64,000 bases of DNA from Magicicada septendecula (GCA_034769895.1 CM068373.1:20503967-20567966), one strand, 5' to 3'. Shown: positions 23,961 to 36,912, counted from the stretch's first letter. Numbers and translations: made by a program. Notes: a model not told the origin generated them from the sequence alone.

Positions 23961-26520
23961 ACACCTTGAACATGAGTTCTGATAAGTTTGACAGTATGAA
24001 CTGGACTCCATACAGTGCGCACTGTGCAATGAGAAAAGGCCCAAGTTTGTAGTATAAATTATGTGTATGTGTGTCATTAATTTTTAACGCATCAGGACAA
24101 AATAAGGAGAAGTCACAAGATGTTTAATAAGGTAATTTTTAATTATTACCATTTACGTGACTTGGATACCAAAAAACATCTTTATAAAACAGGATAGTAA
24201 GTTCATTTAAGTGGAATACTAATGCTATAACACATTTTCTGACGGCCATAGACACGTTTTAAATTGATTTTGTTCTTTTCTTTGTAAAGTAGTCTTCATC
24301 TTCATTTAAGTGGAATACTAATGCTATAACACATTTACTGACAGCCATAGACATGATTTAAATTGATTTTATTCTTTTCCTAGTAAAGTAGTCTTAAGTT
24401 TTGAACCAAGCAATGTTTAAAAAAGTACTTTATGTCAAAATGTTCACAATTTTATACTCTTTTGTGTCATGTGAAATAATTGTAGGTGTGCGTGTCATTT
24501 ACATTTTATTTAATAACATCATTGAAAATTAACATTTCGCTCTGAAACTTGGACGGGGTATTCTCATGGTTATAAGGTATATTTTCCATATACTCAATTC
24601 TCCACATCTATAATATTTATATGGTCTTTAAAATGAAATCAATCTCTTTTTTATTTTTATCTCCAAGAAAGTAATAAAATTTGTAGATTAAATATAGACA
24701 GCCATTTACAGAATCAGACAGTTTCAGCCTGATTTTTGGCCATCATTAAAAACATCTATGACGTTGCTAGGTTTTCCACCAATCAGGTCTAAAAATTATT
24801 TGAGTCGGACACTTACAGCGGATGGATGGGGAGTTTCTTCCGAAGTCTTGCCATAGAAAGACGTACTCGCTGTCATGAGATTTTTGTGACAAGACAAGTC
24901 GATTTCCTTAAGACTTAGAAGTTGGTTCATGGTTCGAGTTCTTCATAACCATTGCCATTATAGAACTCAGGTAATTTTAAATAGATAATTTCTAGTGTTT
25001 TTTGCATAACGTGGAAGATTTTCCATTAGGGGCTGATTATCTACCGAGATTGTCTGAGAGTTAACGTGAGAACACTTCAAGAAGCCGGATTTGTGTAAGC
25101 TTAATACACAATCTATTTTTGCCCAGTTTTGATCCCTGAGATTAAGATTATTCAAGTTATAAACAATAACAGTTTTATATCGCAGTGTGCGTGTGTGCAA
25201 AGACGTGAATTGCCAGCATAGTAGTCATCGAGCAATGCGCAGAGTTGCAGCAGTGGAGAAGAGCAGCATGGGGAGTGCCTGATGTCTATGCAAACAGTTG
25301 GAATTCTACGCACAAGTAACATATGTAAAACAAGCGAATACTCATTTATTGAAACACAATCATTTAATAAACAATTTTATATTATAAAGCCATAAGACAA
25401 TAGTAAATTAGTAAATTTTAATGAGTTAATGAATAAAAATTTTCCTACCTCCAGATATACACTGTTATAATAATTTCAATGTAACCTATCTATGCGGTTT
25501 TAATTTGTATCGTTGCATAGATAGTATTTGGCACCATCAACGTTGTTGGCACGAGTTAATTAGTTAATACTCAATACTTAGTTGTCATTAAAGTACCATA
25601 ACATTTTATCTTTAGTCAAGAACTCATCACTCATTTTGTAAGGTAGAATTACAAGAAAATTGCACTTTAAAAATTCAAACGCTGCACAAGCCAACACTAT
25701 ACCAAACATGTAGTTCACAACAAGGAGCCTTCACAAACACAGACACATAAAGCATTGGAAATTTGTAGTTTGGACATCATAGACAGTACAAACTGTCCAG
25801 TAATATACTGAACTAATGTTGAATTATAAATAAACAGTATACATGCAGCAATTAAAAATACACTGGCAGTAATAACCTACGTGGTGTAAACACAACACAG
25901 ACAAAAACTCAGAGAAATGCCAAGCCAAATATACTTGAGGATGTATCTGCCCCCATCATTTTGCCAAGTAATAACTCAAATGTGTTAAGGCCCCATCAAG
26001 ACTCTCTCCTCTTGAAAGTTGTAGCAGGCAGACAAAAATCTTGTTATCACATGAAAAGTATATCTACATATGGCAAAAAAAGACTTCCACATTATTTTCA
26101 TTATAAATACAAATATTAAAGTAATTAATGCAGTGATAAATTGAATTACAAGATAGACGTGTATCAATGATTTCACACTATATCGCAATGTACAATTTAA
26201 TTATTTCAACTCGTAGGGAAAAATTTTGTTAACATTTTCACATTCTTATTTTTCAGTGCCAAATATCACAAACTTATTGCAGTATGAATTAATTTATTTA
26301 TTATGCTTGTTTTTGAGGTTTTTGTTTATAAATATTACAGTGATGTTTCGTTACTATACTGAAACTTCTAGGGTGATAGAAATTATCCTTACATACTAGA
26401 CAGTGATGGCTCTTAATAGCATAATGGATTAATTATATAGTATAACTATATAATCATGCTCAGAAAAATACTCAACCAAAAATTTGTTACACATATCAGT
26501 TTTTATTTTATGATAGTATT
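23961..26520. other. No gene seen; contains a small tandem duplication
   Basis: Unique-looking AT-rich sequence. The only structure I can support is a 99-base direct tandem repeat at 24202-24300 and 24301-24397. On the minus strand AATAAATAAATT at 26291-26302 could serve as the poly(A) signal of the zinc-finger gene. Confidence 0.45.
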
Positions 26521-26524
26521 TGTT

Positions 26525-26761
26525 ATTCATGACAACATTCTGCCACAATAATATTTTTGTACAAACATTTCACTGTTACTTCTTAATGACAGAATGCATT
26601 ACTCTGTCATGACAAATAGGATAGACATGTAAATGTTTATGTGCAAAAATCGCACTAGCACTTCTTTATACTAGCATGTGTTTTACTGCCATAATGTAAT
26701 AACTTGTGATTTGACAGACTGCATAACTGAACAAATGGTATTGGCAAACAGTTTGACCGAC
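26525..26761 (-). pseudogene. Relic zinc-finger units downstream of the zinc-finger stop
   Basis: On the minus strand the 84-base unit continues past the stop as decayed copies. Blocks matching the consensus, such as CACAAGTTATTACATTATGG and AGTGCGATTTTTGCAC, recur at the right spacing at about 26640-26750 and again at about 26545-26630. A one-base deletion in the 27th unit produces the TAA at 26762-26764. The array was therefore once at least two or three fingers longer. Confidence 0.7.
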
Positions 26762-29140
26762 TTATGATTCAGAACAAACATGGCACTGGTACTTCTTAAT
26801 GCCAGAATGTATTAACTTGTGTATTGACAAATTGTTTGACAGAGTAAATGATTTTGAACAAACATCGCACTTGTACTTCTTAATGCCAGAATGTATTAAC
26901 TTGTGTACTGACAAATGGTTTGACCGAGTAAATGATTTTGAACAAACATCGCACTTATACTTCTTAATACCAGAATGTATTAACTTATGTACTGACAAAC
27001 CGTTTGACTGAGTAAATGATTTTGAACAAACATCGCACTGGTACTTTTTAATACCAGAATGTATTAATTTGTGGTTTGACAAACCGTTTGACCGAGTAAA
27101 TGATTTTGAACAAACATCGCACTGGTACTTTTTAATACCAGAATGTATTAACTTGTGTATTGACAAATCGTTTGACAGAGTAAATGATTTTGAACAAACA
27201 TCGCACTTGTACTTCTTAATGCCAGAATGTATTAACTTGTGTACTGCCAAATGGTTTGACCGAGTAAATGATTTTGAACAAACATCGCACTTATACTTCT
27301 TAATACCAGAATGTATTAACTTATGTACTGACAAACCGTTTGACTGAGTAAATGATTTCGAACAAACATCGCACTGGTACTTTTTAATACCAGAATGTAT
27401 TAATTTGTGGTTTGACAAACCGTTTGACCGAGTAAATGATTTTGAACAAACATCGCACTGGTACTTTTTAATACCAGAATGTATTAACTTGTGTATTGAC
27501 AAATCGTTTGAACGAGTAAATGATTTTGAACAAACATCGCACTGGTACTTTTTAATACCAGAATGTATTAGCTTGTGGTTTGACAAACCATTTGACCGAG
27601 TAAATGATTTTGAACAAACATCGCACTGGTACTTTTTAATACCAGAATGTATTAACTTGTGTATTGACAAATCGTTTGACCGAGTAAATGATTTTGAACA
27701 AACATCGCACTGGTACTTCTTAATACCAGAATGTATTAACTTGTGTATTGACAAATCGTTTGACCGAGTAAATGATTTTGAACAAACATTGCACTTGTAC
27801 TTCTTAATACCAGAATGTATTAACTTGTGTATTGACAAATCGTTTGACCGAGTAAATGATTTTGAACAAACATCGCACTGGTACTTTTTAATACCAAAAT
27901 GTATTAACTTGTGTATTGACAAATGGTTTGACCGAGTAAATGATTTTGAACAAACATCGCACTTGTACTTCTTAATGCCAGAATGTATTAACTTGTGTAC
28001 TGACAAATGGTTTGACCGAGTAAATGATTTTGAACAAACATCGCACTTATACTTCTTAATACCAGAATGTATTAACTTATGTAGTGACAAACCGTTTGAC
28101 TGAGTAAATGATTTTGAACAAACATCGCACTTGTACTTCTTAATGCCAGAATGTATTAACTTATGTACTGACAAACCGTTTGACTGAGTAAATAATTTTG
28201 AACAAACATCGCACTGGTACTTTTTAATACCAGAATGTATTAACTTGTGTATTGACAAATCGTTTGACCGAGTAAATGATTTTGAACAAACATCGCACTG
28301 GTACTTCTTAATACCAGAATGTATTAACTTGTGTATTGACAAATCGTTTGACCGAGTAAATGATTTTGGACAAACATCGCACTTATACTTCTTAATACCA
28401 GAATGTATTAACTTGTGTATTGACAAATCGTTTGACCGAGTAAATGATTTTGAACAAACATCGCACTGGTACTTTTTAATACCAAAATGTATTAACTTGT
28501 GTATTGACAAATGGTTTGACCGAGTAAATGATTTTGAACAAACATCGCACTTGTACTTCTTAATGCCAGAATGTATTAACTTGTGTACTGACAAATGGTT
28601 TGACCGAGTAAATGATTTTGAACAAACATCACACTGGTACTTCTTAATACCAGAATGTATTAACTTGTGCATTGACAAATGGTTTGACCGAGTAAATGAT
28701 TTTGAACAAACATCGCACTTGTACTTCTTAATGCCAGAATGTGTTAACTTGTGTCTTGACAAAATACTTGAATAAGTAAATGATTTTGAACAAACATCGC
28801 ACTGGTACTTTTTAATACCAGAATGTATTAACTTGTGTATTGACAAATGGTTTGACCGAGTAAATGATTTTGAACAAACATCGCACTTATACTTCTTAAT
28901 ACCAGAATGTATTAACTTGAGGGTTGACAAACACCCTGGCTGAGTAAATGATTTTGAACAAACATCGTAGTGGCACTTCTTGATGCCAGAATGTATTAAC
29001 TGGTGTTTCTTCTTTTTGCAAACAGATCTTGATCGATTCTGAATTGACGTTCTGCTGTATACTTCAGAATCCAGAGTACGATCCACTTCTGCACAGATGT
29101 TATTCACTGGTGAAAATAAGTAACCCTGGAACAAATGCAT
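26762..29140 (-). CDS. Multi-C2H2 zinc-finger protein, 26 complete units
   Basis: The likely product is a nuclear sequence-specific DNA-binding protein. After about 55 non-repeated residues and a half finger lies a run of 26 units of exactly 28 residues (CX2CX12HX3H with an HSGIKKY linker in place of TGEKP), then half a finger and a stop. Unit 1 is degenerate (spacing CX4C, first His replaced by Leu); units 2-26 keep all four zinc ligands. The framework is almost invariant while helix positions -1, 3 and 6 vary. No KRAB, ZAD, BTB or SET domain is seen in this exon. The first ATG in frame is at 29140, but a good splice acceptor (TTATTTTCACCAG on the minus strand, exon from 29106) suggests a terminal exon whose upstream exons lie to the right, beyond the insertion of element D. 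Start uncertain. Confidence 0.85.
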   Translation of the reverse strand: MHLFQGYLFSPVNNICAEVDRTLDSEVYSRTSIQNRSRSVCKKKKHQLIHSGIKKCHYDVCSKSFTQPGCLSTLKLIHSGIKKYKCDVCSKSFTRSNHLSIHKLIHSGIKKYQCDVCSKSFTYSSILSRHKLTHSGIKKYKCDVCSKSFTRSNHLSMHKLIHSGIKKYQCDVCSKSFTRSNHLSVHKLIHSGIKKYKCDVCSKSFTRSNHLSIHKLIHFGIKKYQCDVCSKSFTRSNDLSIHKLIHSGIKKYKCDVCPKSFTRSNDLSIHKLIHSGIKKYQCDVCSKSFTRSNDLSIHKLIHSGIKKYQCDVCSKLFTQSNGLSVHKLIHSGIKKYKCDVCSKSFTQSNGLSLHKLIHSGIKKYKCDVCSKSFTRSNHLSVHKLIHSGIKKYKCDVCSKSFTRSNHLSIHKLIHFGIKKYQCDVCSKSFTRSNDLSIHKLIHSGIKKYKCNVCSKSFTRSNDLSIHKLIHSGIKKYQCDVCSKSFTRSNDLSIHKLIHSGIKKYQCDVCSKSFTRSNGLSNHKLIHSGIKKYQCDVCSKSFTRSNDLSIHKLIHSGIKKYQCDVCSKSFTRSNGLSNHKLIHSGIKKYQCDVCSKSFTQSNGLSVHKLIHSGIKKYKCDVCSKSFTRSNHLAVHKLIHSGIKKYKCDVCSKSFTLSNDLSIHKLIHSGIKKYQCDVCSKSFTRSNGLSNHKLIHSGIKKYQCDVCSKSFTQSNGLSVHKLIHSGIKKYKCDVCSKSFTRSNHLSVHKLIHSGIKKYKCDVCSKSFTLSNNLSIHKLIHSGIKKYQCHVCSES

Positions 29141-29378
29141 ACGACACTGTAATAATAAATAACTAGAACACTGGAGCACTAGACACCACTAGAAACCATG
29201 GACTATCTGTGAAGTTGCTTTTAGCTTGCAAAAATTAACCTTACCCTATATATGATTACAGTATTGCATTACTAGTCATAGGAAGAATAGATTTTTATAA
29301 AAACAAATTTTTATATAATATACTGGTGTGTGTGTGTGTGTGTATTACACATACACACACACAAACACACATGTATAT
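29141..29378 (-). other. 5' flank or intron of the zinc-finger gene
   Basis: No coding sense. It contains a (GT)n run (29325-29342) followed by an (AC)n run (29347-29370), which can pair with each other, next to the insertion point of element D. Confidence 0.5.
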
Positions 29379-32300
29379 TGTAGCATAACAAAATTATCAC
29401 GCTGAACATTTAACTTAATGCAACATAAATAAAAAAGAAAAGTTCCATAGTGAGTGAGAAGAATGAATTGTTTTAAGGATTAAACTAGAAACTGTATATT
29501 AAGTCAATAAAATGTTAATAAGAATGAAAAATAACAAAGAAAACCACTGATCAAAATAACTTACTATGTAAAAACCCAATAAACCAGCAGTATACCCAGT
29601 AGATTGGGGAAGCAGTAAAAAGGAAGGACAAGAAAAAGGAAATAAAAGGGTGAAAACCATATTAATAATGGAAATGTATAAGGTCAAGAAGCAGAGAAAC
29701 CACAAGACCAGAAATTACTGATATAATAATGAAGAAAGGACAAAATATGTCAAGATTCCCACAAAAAGCCTAGAAACAAGAAGAGTTATTCCAAAAAATG
29801 ATAATAATGGAATACATACCATTGAACAAAATTAAAACCAATATATATAGACCCAGTACAAGTTACAATCCAAAGAGAAACGAATTGTAAACTAGTTATA
29901 AGTATACTATGTGAAAAATTATTAAAAAGACTACCATTAGTGTAGACAAAAATAAGTGACACACTATAATAAAGTGTAGGGTAAGAAATAGAAATTTATT
30001 AAAAAGACTACCATCAGTGTAGGGAAATACTATATAAAAACTAAAAGACAGTCTAATGACTGAGGTCAATTTTGATAATAAAAGTGTTTTCAAAATTAAG
30101 TAGTATAAGAAAATAATAGGTATAAGATGTTTTTATTTATTTTTTTTTCATTGTGTTACCAAAAATAATTATAATGAACACTAGAGACAGTTCATAACTG
30201 AAGGTGTCATTAATTATAAGATGTTTTTATTTTATTTTTTCATTGTGTTACCAAAAGTAATGATAATGAACACTAGAGACGGTTAATAACTGAAGGTGTC
30301 ATTAATTATAAGATGTTTTTATTTTTATTTCATTATATTACTAAAATAGTTATAATAAACACAAGAGACAGCGGATAACTGAAAGTGTTATTAGGCATAA
30401 GATGTTTTTATTATGTTTAAATGATATTAAAAAAAAAGTTTAGTAGATATAAGATATTCCATTGTATTTTAAAATCATGTTATTTAATTTTCAAGTTTGT
30501 AAGGCAGAGAGGCAAGTAGGAAATAGAAATGTAATAATTTTATTTTTAAAAAACTGTAAACCATATATAATGTACAAGCAGACTAGCTAAGACACCACTT
30601 TTGAAAACACAGACTAGTAATGTAAACCCAAAACTATCTATCAGAGAATCAAATTACATAATAGGGGATAGAATTCAATACATACAACACAGAAATTGAA
30701 AATATAATTAATACAGATACAATTAATAGCGAATGGAATGACAAAGGAAAGAAAATTAACTTCTTTTGGAAACAAATAATACTAGGCCTATAATGGTAAT
30801 CAAATCAGACTAAACAGTAAATTAATCAATATTGAAGTGTTTCAACAGCAAAATTATTAACAACAAAGATAATCACGGAGTTATTAAGAATATTCCATGG
30901 GACTATTATCAGAAAAAACACTTAAAAACCATTTAAACACTAAATTTGTACCAAATATGTGGCCTACAATAATTATAAAAAATTGTAATTTTTGGGCTTA
31001 AATGAACTTGAAACAAACCCAGCTATATATCCAAATATGTAAAATTAATTAATCAATATTACTGAGTAGTTAGATTTATGTAAAATTAAGAAATATATGA
31101 AATACAGTAAAAAATAAGAAAACTTATTATGTATATTTAGAAGGTGAACCAAGTCTTAGACAGATATTTTTATAATTGAACAATATAAAGAGGAAAAAGA
31201 CATATCACAAATTACCCTAAAACGACGACGTTCAGAGTTTAGTCTATTGTTAATCGTGAAGACGACTAGTTGAAAATGTATTAACAGAATACCGAAAAAA
31301 GAATAATTTTGTGTAAAACCGAGTGTGGTCATGCAGAGTGTAACTGAGGTTAACTAAAAATGAAAATAACATTAACTATTAATATTTAACACCTCACTAA
31401 TTCCAAACAACAGTAATAACACCATCAAACTCAAACACAAGAAATCAATGGCCATTTTGAGACAATTTTGGACCATATTCGCAGAACACGTATACACATA
31501 TTTGAACACCGGACACTTCACAAGAAACCCATCACGAAATGACATCGCAGGAGAAGAGAGGACACTCTACACTATATTCCTGGACCAACACTACTTCGCA
31601 GAGAAGGGAATATTCATTTATTTCTGCGGGAGAAACCCAAACAGTTCATAGCAGCCAAAAGCGAGGTGACGGCAGCTATACTTGTTTCCCGAACAAGCAC
31701 AAAAACACGGCCAGCTTGAAGGGAGTGACGTCATTTCAACGAATGGTTCGATATTAATTTTCCTAATTGACAATTTAAATAATAATATTGTTTTATTTCA
31801 GCCATAATAATTTAGTTTAAGAATACCTGTAAGTTCTTGTTCCTTGCCCTCTGACCATTTCGACTCGTTACAAGAACCATAATTACTAACCTTGTAAAAA
31901 ATATATTTATTAATCTTGTTCACTACCGACTGGAGCACATATCAGCCAATGCCTTGGCCATGCGCAGTTTGACTGGCGCATAATTTTGAATGTCAATAAA
32001 TGAACATCATTATTCAGTTACAAGAGTTGTCTTTATTTATATAATTAATGTTAACTATTTTTTTCTTCTAAACAAAAATAATTTACAGTGCTAGAATAAA
32101 TATCTAAGAAAAGTACACACACAATTAATTAATTATTTATTAATTAATTAAATTAACCAATTAAACAAAAAACCAAATATTAGTAAAGATTTCATAACTT
32201 ACAAAATTTTATTTTATCATCAATCAATCACACTTAATTATCAAACATTATTTATATTTAATTTATTCTTTGTAATTGGTGAATCCAAAGTGGAGCTGTA

Positions 32301-32497
32301 TCATCGGCGAGTTCAACACCGAGATTCAGACAACATAATTCTTGCTATAAATTTTATTATATTTATATTTGTAATATATTTTTATATTACAAATTGGCTA
32401 GCCCAACAGTGGGGCTTTAAGGAGTCAGACTGATCCAGTGATAAAGAACAATCATTATATATTTATTTTATTTATATTTGTAATATTTTATATTACA
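29379..32497 (+). repeat. 5' LTR of element D
   Basis: Contains three tandem units of about 105 bases (30110-30420, each with ATAAGATGTTTTTAT and a GAACACTAGAGAC-like core). Near its right end, ATTACAAATTGGC plus a GGGGCTTTAA-like segment appears 106 bases before the true LTR/PBS junction as well as at it. A short frame at 31448-31651 is present in both LTRs but shows no coding signature. Confidence 0.93.
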
Positions 32498-32500
32498 AAT

Positions 32501-32518
32501 TGGCATCCAACTAAAGGG
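32501..32518 (+). promoter_or_regulatory. Putative primer-binding site of element D
   Basis: TGGCATCCAAC follows the LTR end after a few bases. An alternative PBS-like sequence, TGGCTAGCCCAAC, lies at 32395 inside the LTR. tRNA not identified. Confidence 0.5.
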
Positions 32519-32615
32519 CTTTAAATAGGAGGTAATAGAGTCATAAAATAAGGACGATTGTCCAATTTCCTATTTTTAGCTCGGCAGCGGTCAATAGGTC
32601 GGAAGGAGGAGCGAG

Positions 32616-34864
32616 ATGCACAGGAGAGCTACATCAAGGAAAAGGGCTATGGAGGACGAGCAGGAGGTAGACATGGAGGATAAAGAGGCGACACCAGTGG
32701 AAGATGTGGAGTCGATGTTACCGCCAGCAGAACCAAACAAGCCTGCACCACAGAAGGAACAGCCGGAGAAATCCACCACAAAGGAAGATACAAAATTCGA
32801 TCAAATGATGGAGATGTTACTCAGAGAATTTAAAACGACAAAGGAGGAATTAAGAGAAAACAGTAAGAAGATAGAGGAGAAGATGGAAGAAAATAGTAAG
32901 AAGCTGGAAAACGATAACCAACAATTGAAAGAAGAATTAAGAGAAAATAGTAAGAAGATGGAGAATGATAACCAACGATTGAAGGAGGAATTGAGCAATA
33001 AAATTGGAGACACCAGTAAGAAGATGGAGGAGAAAGTGGACGAAATAAAAAACGAAAATAAATTATTAATGGAGGAAAATATTAAGAAGATCGAGGAGAA
33101 GATGGAGGAAAATATTCAGAAGATTGAGGAGAAAATGGAGGAAATAAAAACTGACAATAAACAATCGAAGGAGGAATTGACCCAGATAAGCCAAAAACTG
33201 GAAGAAACCAATAAAAAGATGGAGAATAATAGTCAACAATTAAGAGAAGAATTAAGAGAGACGAACCAAGAGAATATGAACCGATTAGATGGAAAGATGG
33301 AAGCATTGAAGGAAGAACTGGGGCAAAAGATAGCTGAAATTAATGAAACAATCAGCAAGAAGGTAGAAGAGGAATTAACGGTAATCGAACAAAAGGTTAC
33401 AAGAGCTGACGAAAGATGGAGTCAAACCGAACGAGAAGTACAGAGTATCAAGACAGAAATAAACACTAAAGTAAACAACATTGAAGAAACGACTAGGAAG
33501 ACATTGGAGGAAAGACTAAAAGAAACACGTGAAGACTGAGAGCGAGTGCAGGACCGATTCACAGAAAAATGTGACGGCATTGAAGCTACTGTGACCAGTA
33601 TCAACAGTCAGATGCGACAGAACCAAACAGATATAGACCTGTTCCATAGTCGACCGACAAGCATTACCAGTTGTCCTAACAGTGAGAATCGTGAAGGAAT
33701 TAACTTCAGATTTTATAAAAACAAACCAATGGAGTTCCAGCCAGAATCGAAGAGTACTTCACCAAACACAGAGGAAATCGCTGGAGGGAGAATAAAGAAG
33801 TACTTGACGAATCGTTCAAGGAGGTAGCAGATAATTTGTGGATAGCGATAAGGGACGAAGTGACCGACTACCAACAATTCAAAAGGCTATTCAAAGCCAA
33901 ATATTGGTCTGAATCGACACAAAATATCGCCAGAGACGGGATCTGTCATGGAAAATACAACCCGTATGGAAACCAGACTCTAACAGCGTACTTCTTGGGA
34001 AAGGTGTGCGTGGCCAAACATCTAGGGCCCAGAATTCCGGAAGAATGCCTGGTCAGCAAGCTCTCATACCATTATGAGGAAGATATAATAAGAGCCAGAA
34101 GAAACAGTCAAATAAAGACTGTACAAGCAATGACCGAGCTCTTAGAAATGTATGAGCATGAAGACTATTACCGCCAAAGTCGCAGGAGATATGAAAAGCC
34201 GGAACCAAGAAGTAACACCAATAATTTGAATAATAATAATCGGCAGAATGTGGGCAACAACAATAATTATAATTCCGCAAATCGGAATAATGCCGAATAC
34301 AATTATAACGCCCGTAATAACAATAATGTACCTAGATTTAATAACAATAATAATAATAATCATGTTCCTCGCATTAATAATAATGACAGCAACAACAATA
34401 ATAGTAATAATAATAATAACCGTCCACAAAACAACAACGGTTATTATAATAATAACCGTAATTATGTTCCAAATGGTCAGAGGAACCCCAACCCCTCTAA
34501 TAACAATTATCATAGTAATTATAACAGGAATTACCCGAATGGAGGTAATAATAATTACAGGACATATCGACCCCATATTAACTACATCAGAGTGGAAGGC
34601 AGTGGACAGAAGAGGTACCAGCCTCAACGAAGGAGCCGATATTACGAGTACGAGACCTTTCAAGGAAGTCAGGGAAGTAATCGTTACAGAGAATACGAGC
34701 CCAGACGTAGTTCCAGCCTGGACAATCAGCGAAGACTACCTGTAACAGAAGCCCAACAGGACGATCGTGCTGAACCAAACGAAGCAGTTTCAGGACTCCA
34801 AGCTGATGCTTCCAACGGCCTAATCCGTAATGATGCGGAACATTTAAACGAACGGAGGCAGTAA
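32616..34864 (+). pseudogene. gag of element D: coiled coil, capsid core, Asn-rich tail
   Basis: Starts at ATG 32616. Residues about 60-300 form a long coiled coil of repeated K-M-E-E-N-type heptads. A TGA at 33537-33539 interrupts the frame, which continues to about 33735, where a one-base lesion moves the reading to frame 2. From 33836 the capsid core follows (DEVTDYQQFKRLFKAKYW, then HGKYNPYGN), similar to that of element B. The tail (34210-34560) is dominated by Asn with Tyr and Arg, and no CCHC knuckle is present; the basic Asn/Arg tail may bind RNA instead. It ends with TAA at 34862. Two lesions in this copy. Confidence 0.87.
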
Positions 34865-34956
34865 TAAACTCCAATAACCCTTTACTGCTCCAATCTGCTG
34901 GGTTTAACCAAGGAATAAATTTGAAGAAAGACAGAAAAAATTTTACAATAATATAA

Positions 34957-36912
34957 AGTAATTATTTGAAAGATATCCGTAAGGACCTGCTAGAAGAAAG
35001 CGAAGTTAACATTAATAATAATGACAATGAAATAATATATATAATTGCAGAAATTGAGGGTATTTCTGTTCCTATAATGATAGACACTGGAGCCAATGTC
35101 TCTATAATAAATCGGAATGAGTTGGACCGGATACAGCAGGAATGCCACAAAAACTTACCGGTACTACCTATTAATAATATTGTACTTGTAGGAGCTACTG
35201 GCAGACAGAACAAGACCATAAGAAAACAGGTATCCCTAAGTGTCAACAGTCAGGGCATTAGTATGGATATGATATTTCTTGTTGCAGCCGGATTACCTTT
35301 CAACATCATGATAGGATGCGACATATTGCGCAGAAACTCAGCAGTTATCGACTTGTGCTGAGGAAAGGTATCACTCTTTTCTGAAGGTTCGACCTGGGTA
35401 GCCAATTTAACTAACAACCAGATGTTAGACTCCAGACAACTTCTCGACCACCAAAATAAAGTGAACTACTTGTCAAACTACTCAACAAACAACAAGCCAG
35501 TACATCAGGATGCGGAGGATGACCTATGGCAACAAAAGATTCAGGAGATACGTAACTTCCAATGCCACAATACTACCGAGCAATTAGAGGAAAACCAGCT
35601 GAATCAATTAGTCAACATATACGAAAAATATCGAGCTGTATTTTCGGACGAACCTGGAAAGATCCGGAACTACCAATGTTCCATACGATTCAGAGAACCA
35701 GTAGAATTTAATCGAAAGTCGTATCCCACAGCACAATCTTTGAAGGAAGCCGTACGCACAGAGATCCAGAATATGATCAGTAAAGATATTATCGAGAGCA
35801 GTCAATCGCCATACACTAGCCCAATTGTGGCTATACAAAAGAAAAATGGGAAGGTAAGGCTTTGCCTTGACGCACGTGAAATAAATAAAATGATTATTAA
35901 CGATCGTACCTCACCTGGCAAAATTGATGAAATATTGAAGAGATTTCACGGAACGAAATTCATTACCACGTGGGATACCGTCTGCGGCTATTGGCAGGTG
36001 GAGTTGCACCCAGCAAGCCGGCAATACATGGCGTTCAGAAGGGCGCAATTATCAGTTTAAGAGGTTGCCCTTCGGGTTGGTGAACTCAGTAGCTGTTTTT
36101 GTCGCCTGCATGGATCATATACTCGGACCAGAAGCGCTCCAATTCACGACTGTCTATGTTGATGATCTCCTAATAACATCAACCAATTGGGAAGAACACT
36201 GTTACCGTGTGGAGCATGTCTTGAAGAAGCTTGCTGAAAATAATGTTACCCTTAAACTAGACAAGTCCAAGCTTATAGCTAAAGAAGTACAATTCTTGGG
36301 TTTCCAGTTAAACAGTCAAGGAACACCATCAACAGAAAAGGTAGACGCCATACAACGATTCCCTATACCAAAAAACAGAAGGCAACTACAATCATTTTTA
36401 GGCCTGTGTAACTACTATAGGAAGTTCCAAAATAATTATTCCGAACTGACAGCCCGGTTTCAGTACCAGTTATCGTCCAAGAATAAATGGCGATGGGGTC
36501 AAGAACAAGACGAAACCTTCAAATCAATTAAGGAGAAGTTCTTAGAAGCAGTAATGCTCAACCATCCGGATTTTAACCGACCCTTCTTTCTAAACTGTGA
36601 CGCTAGTAACATTAGCTTGGGGTCAACACTGTACCAAGAAGATGAAAGTGGAAACCATCTAGTAGTGAGCTTTGCTAGCAGAACCCTGAACCAGTGTGAA
36701 AAGAACTATAATGTGACAGAAAAAGAACTGCTAAGTGTAGTCTTTGCCTGCGGGAAGTTTCGGACGTATATCCTCGGATATCCAGTGACCGTTCGAACAG
36801 ATCACAAATCAATATCATTTATGAGAAGATGCAAGTTAAGCCATGGTAGATTGACCAGATGGGTACTTGCCCTGCAGGAATACGATATACAGTACCGTAT
36901 ATCTACAATGAA
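34957..36912 (+). pseudogene. pol of element D, first part: protease, RT, RNase H
   Basis: The frame opens about 90 bases after the gag stop without an early ATG. Retropepsin MIDTGANVSII lies near 35078. A TGA at 35359-35361 interrupts. RT begins near 35640 with VRLCLDAREIN (35850), TWDTVCGYWQ, then after a one-base lesion near 36040 LPFGLVNS and the catalytic YVDD (36158). RNase H follows with NCDASN (36595), EKELL (36720) and TDHKS (36799). The sequence breaks just after EYDIQY, at about 36912, where foreign DNA begins. The rest of pol is at 47537-48882. Confidence 0.9.

Noticed and set aside
26799..28775. Long plus-strand open frames through the zinc-finger array, with a 28-residue repeat (motif DFEQTSH...)
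   Set aside because: The repeat unit is 84 bases, so any frame free of stops once stays open; the minus strand gives perfect C2H2 spacing and the plus product has no family signature.
29325..29370. (GT)n-(AC)n hairpin as a regulatory stem
   Set aside because: Simple-sequence drift explains it; no conserved loop or copy elsewhere.
31448..31651. 67-codon frame in the D LTR, repeated at 52413
   Set aside because: It is duplicated only because the LTR is; codon use and neighbourhood do not suggest a gene.
34053..34745. Overlapping frames rich in Ile, Val and Thr on both strands across the Asn-rich gag tail of D
   Set aside because: They are shifted or reverse readings of AAT/AAC repeats; no other evidence of coding.
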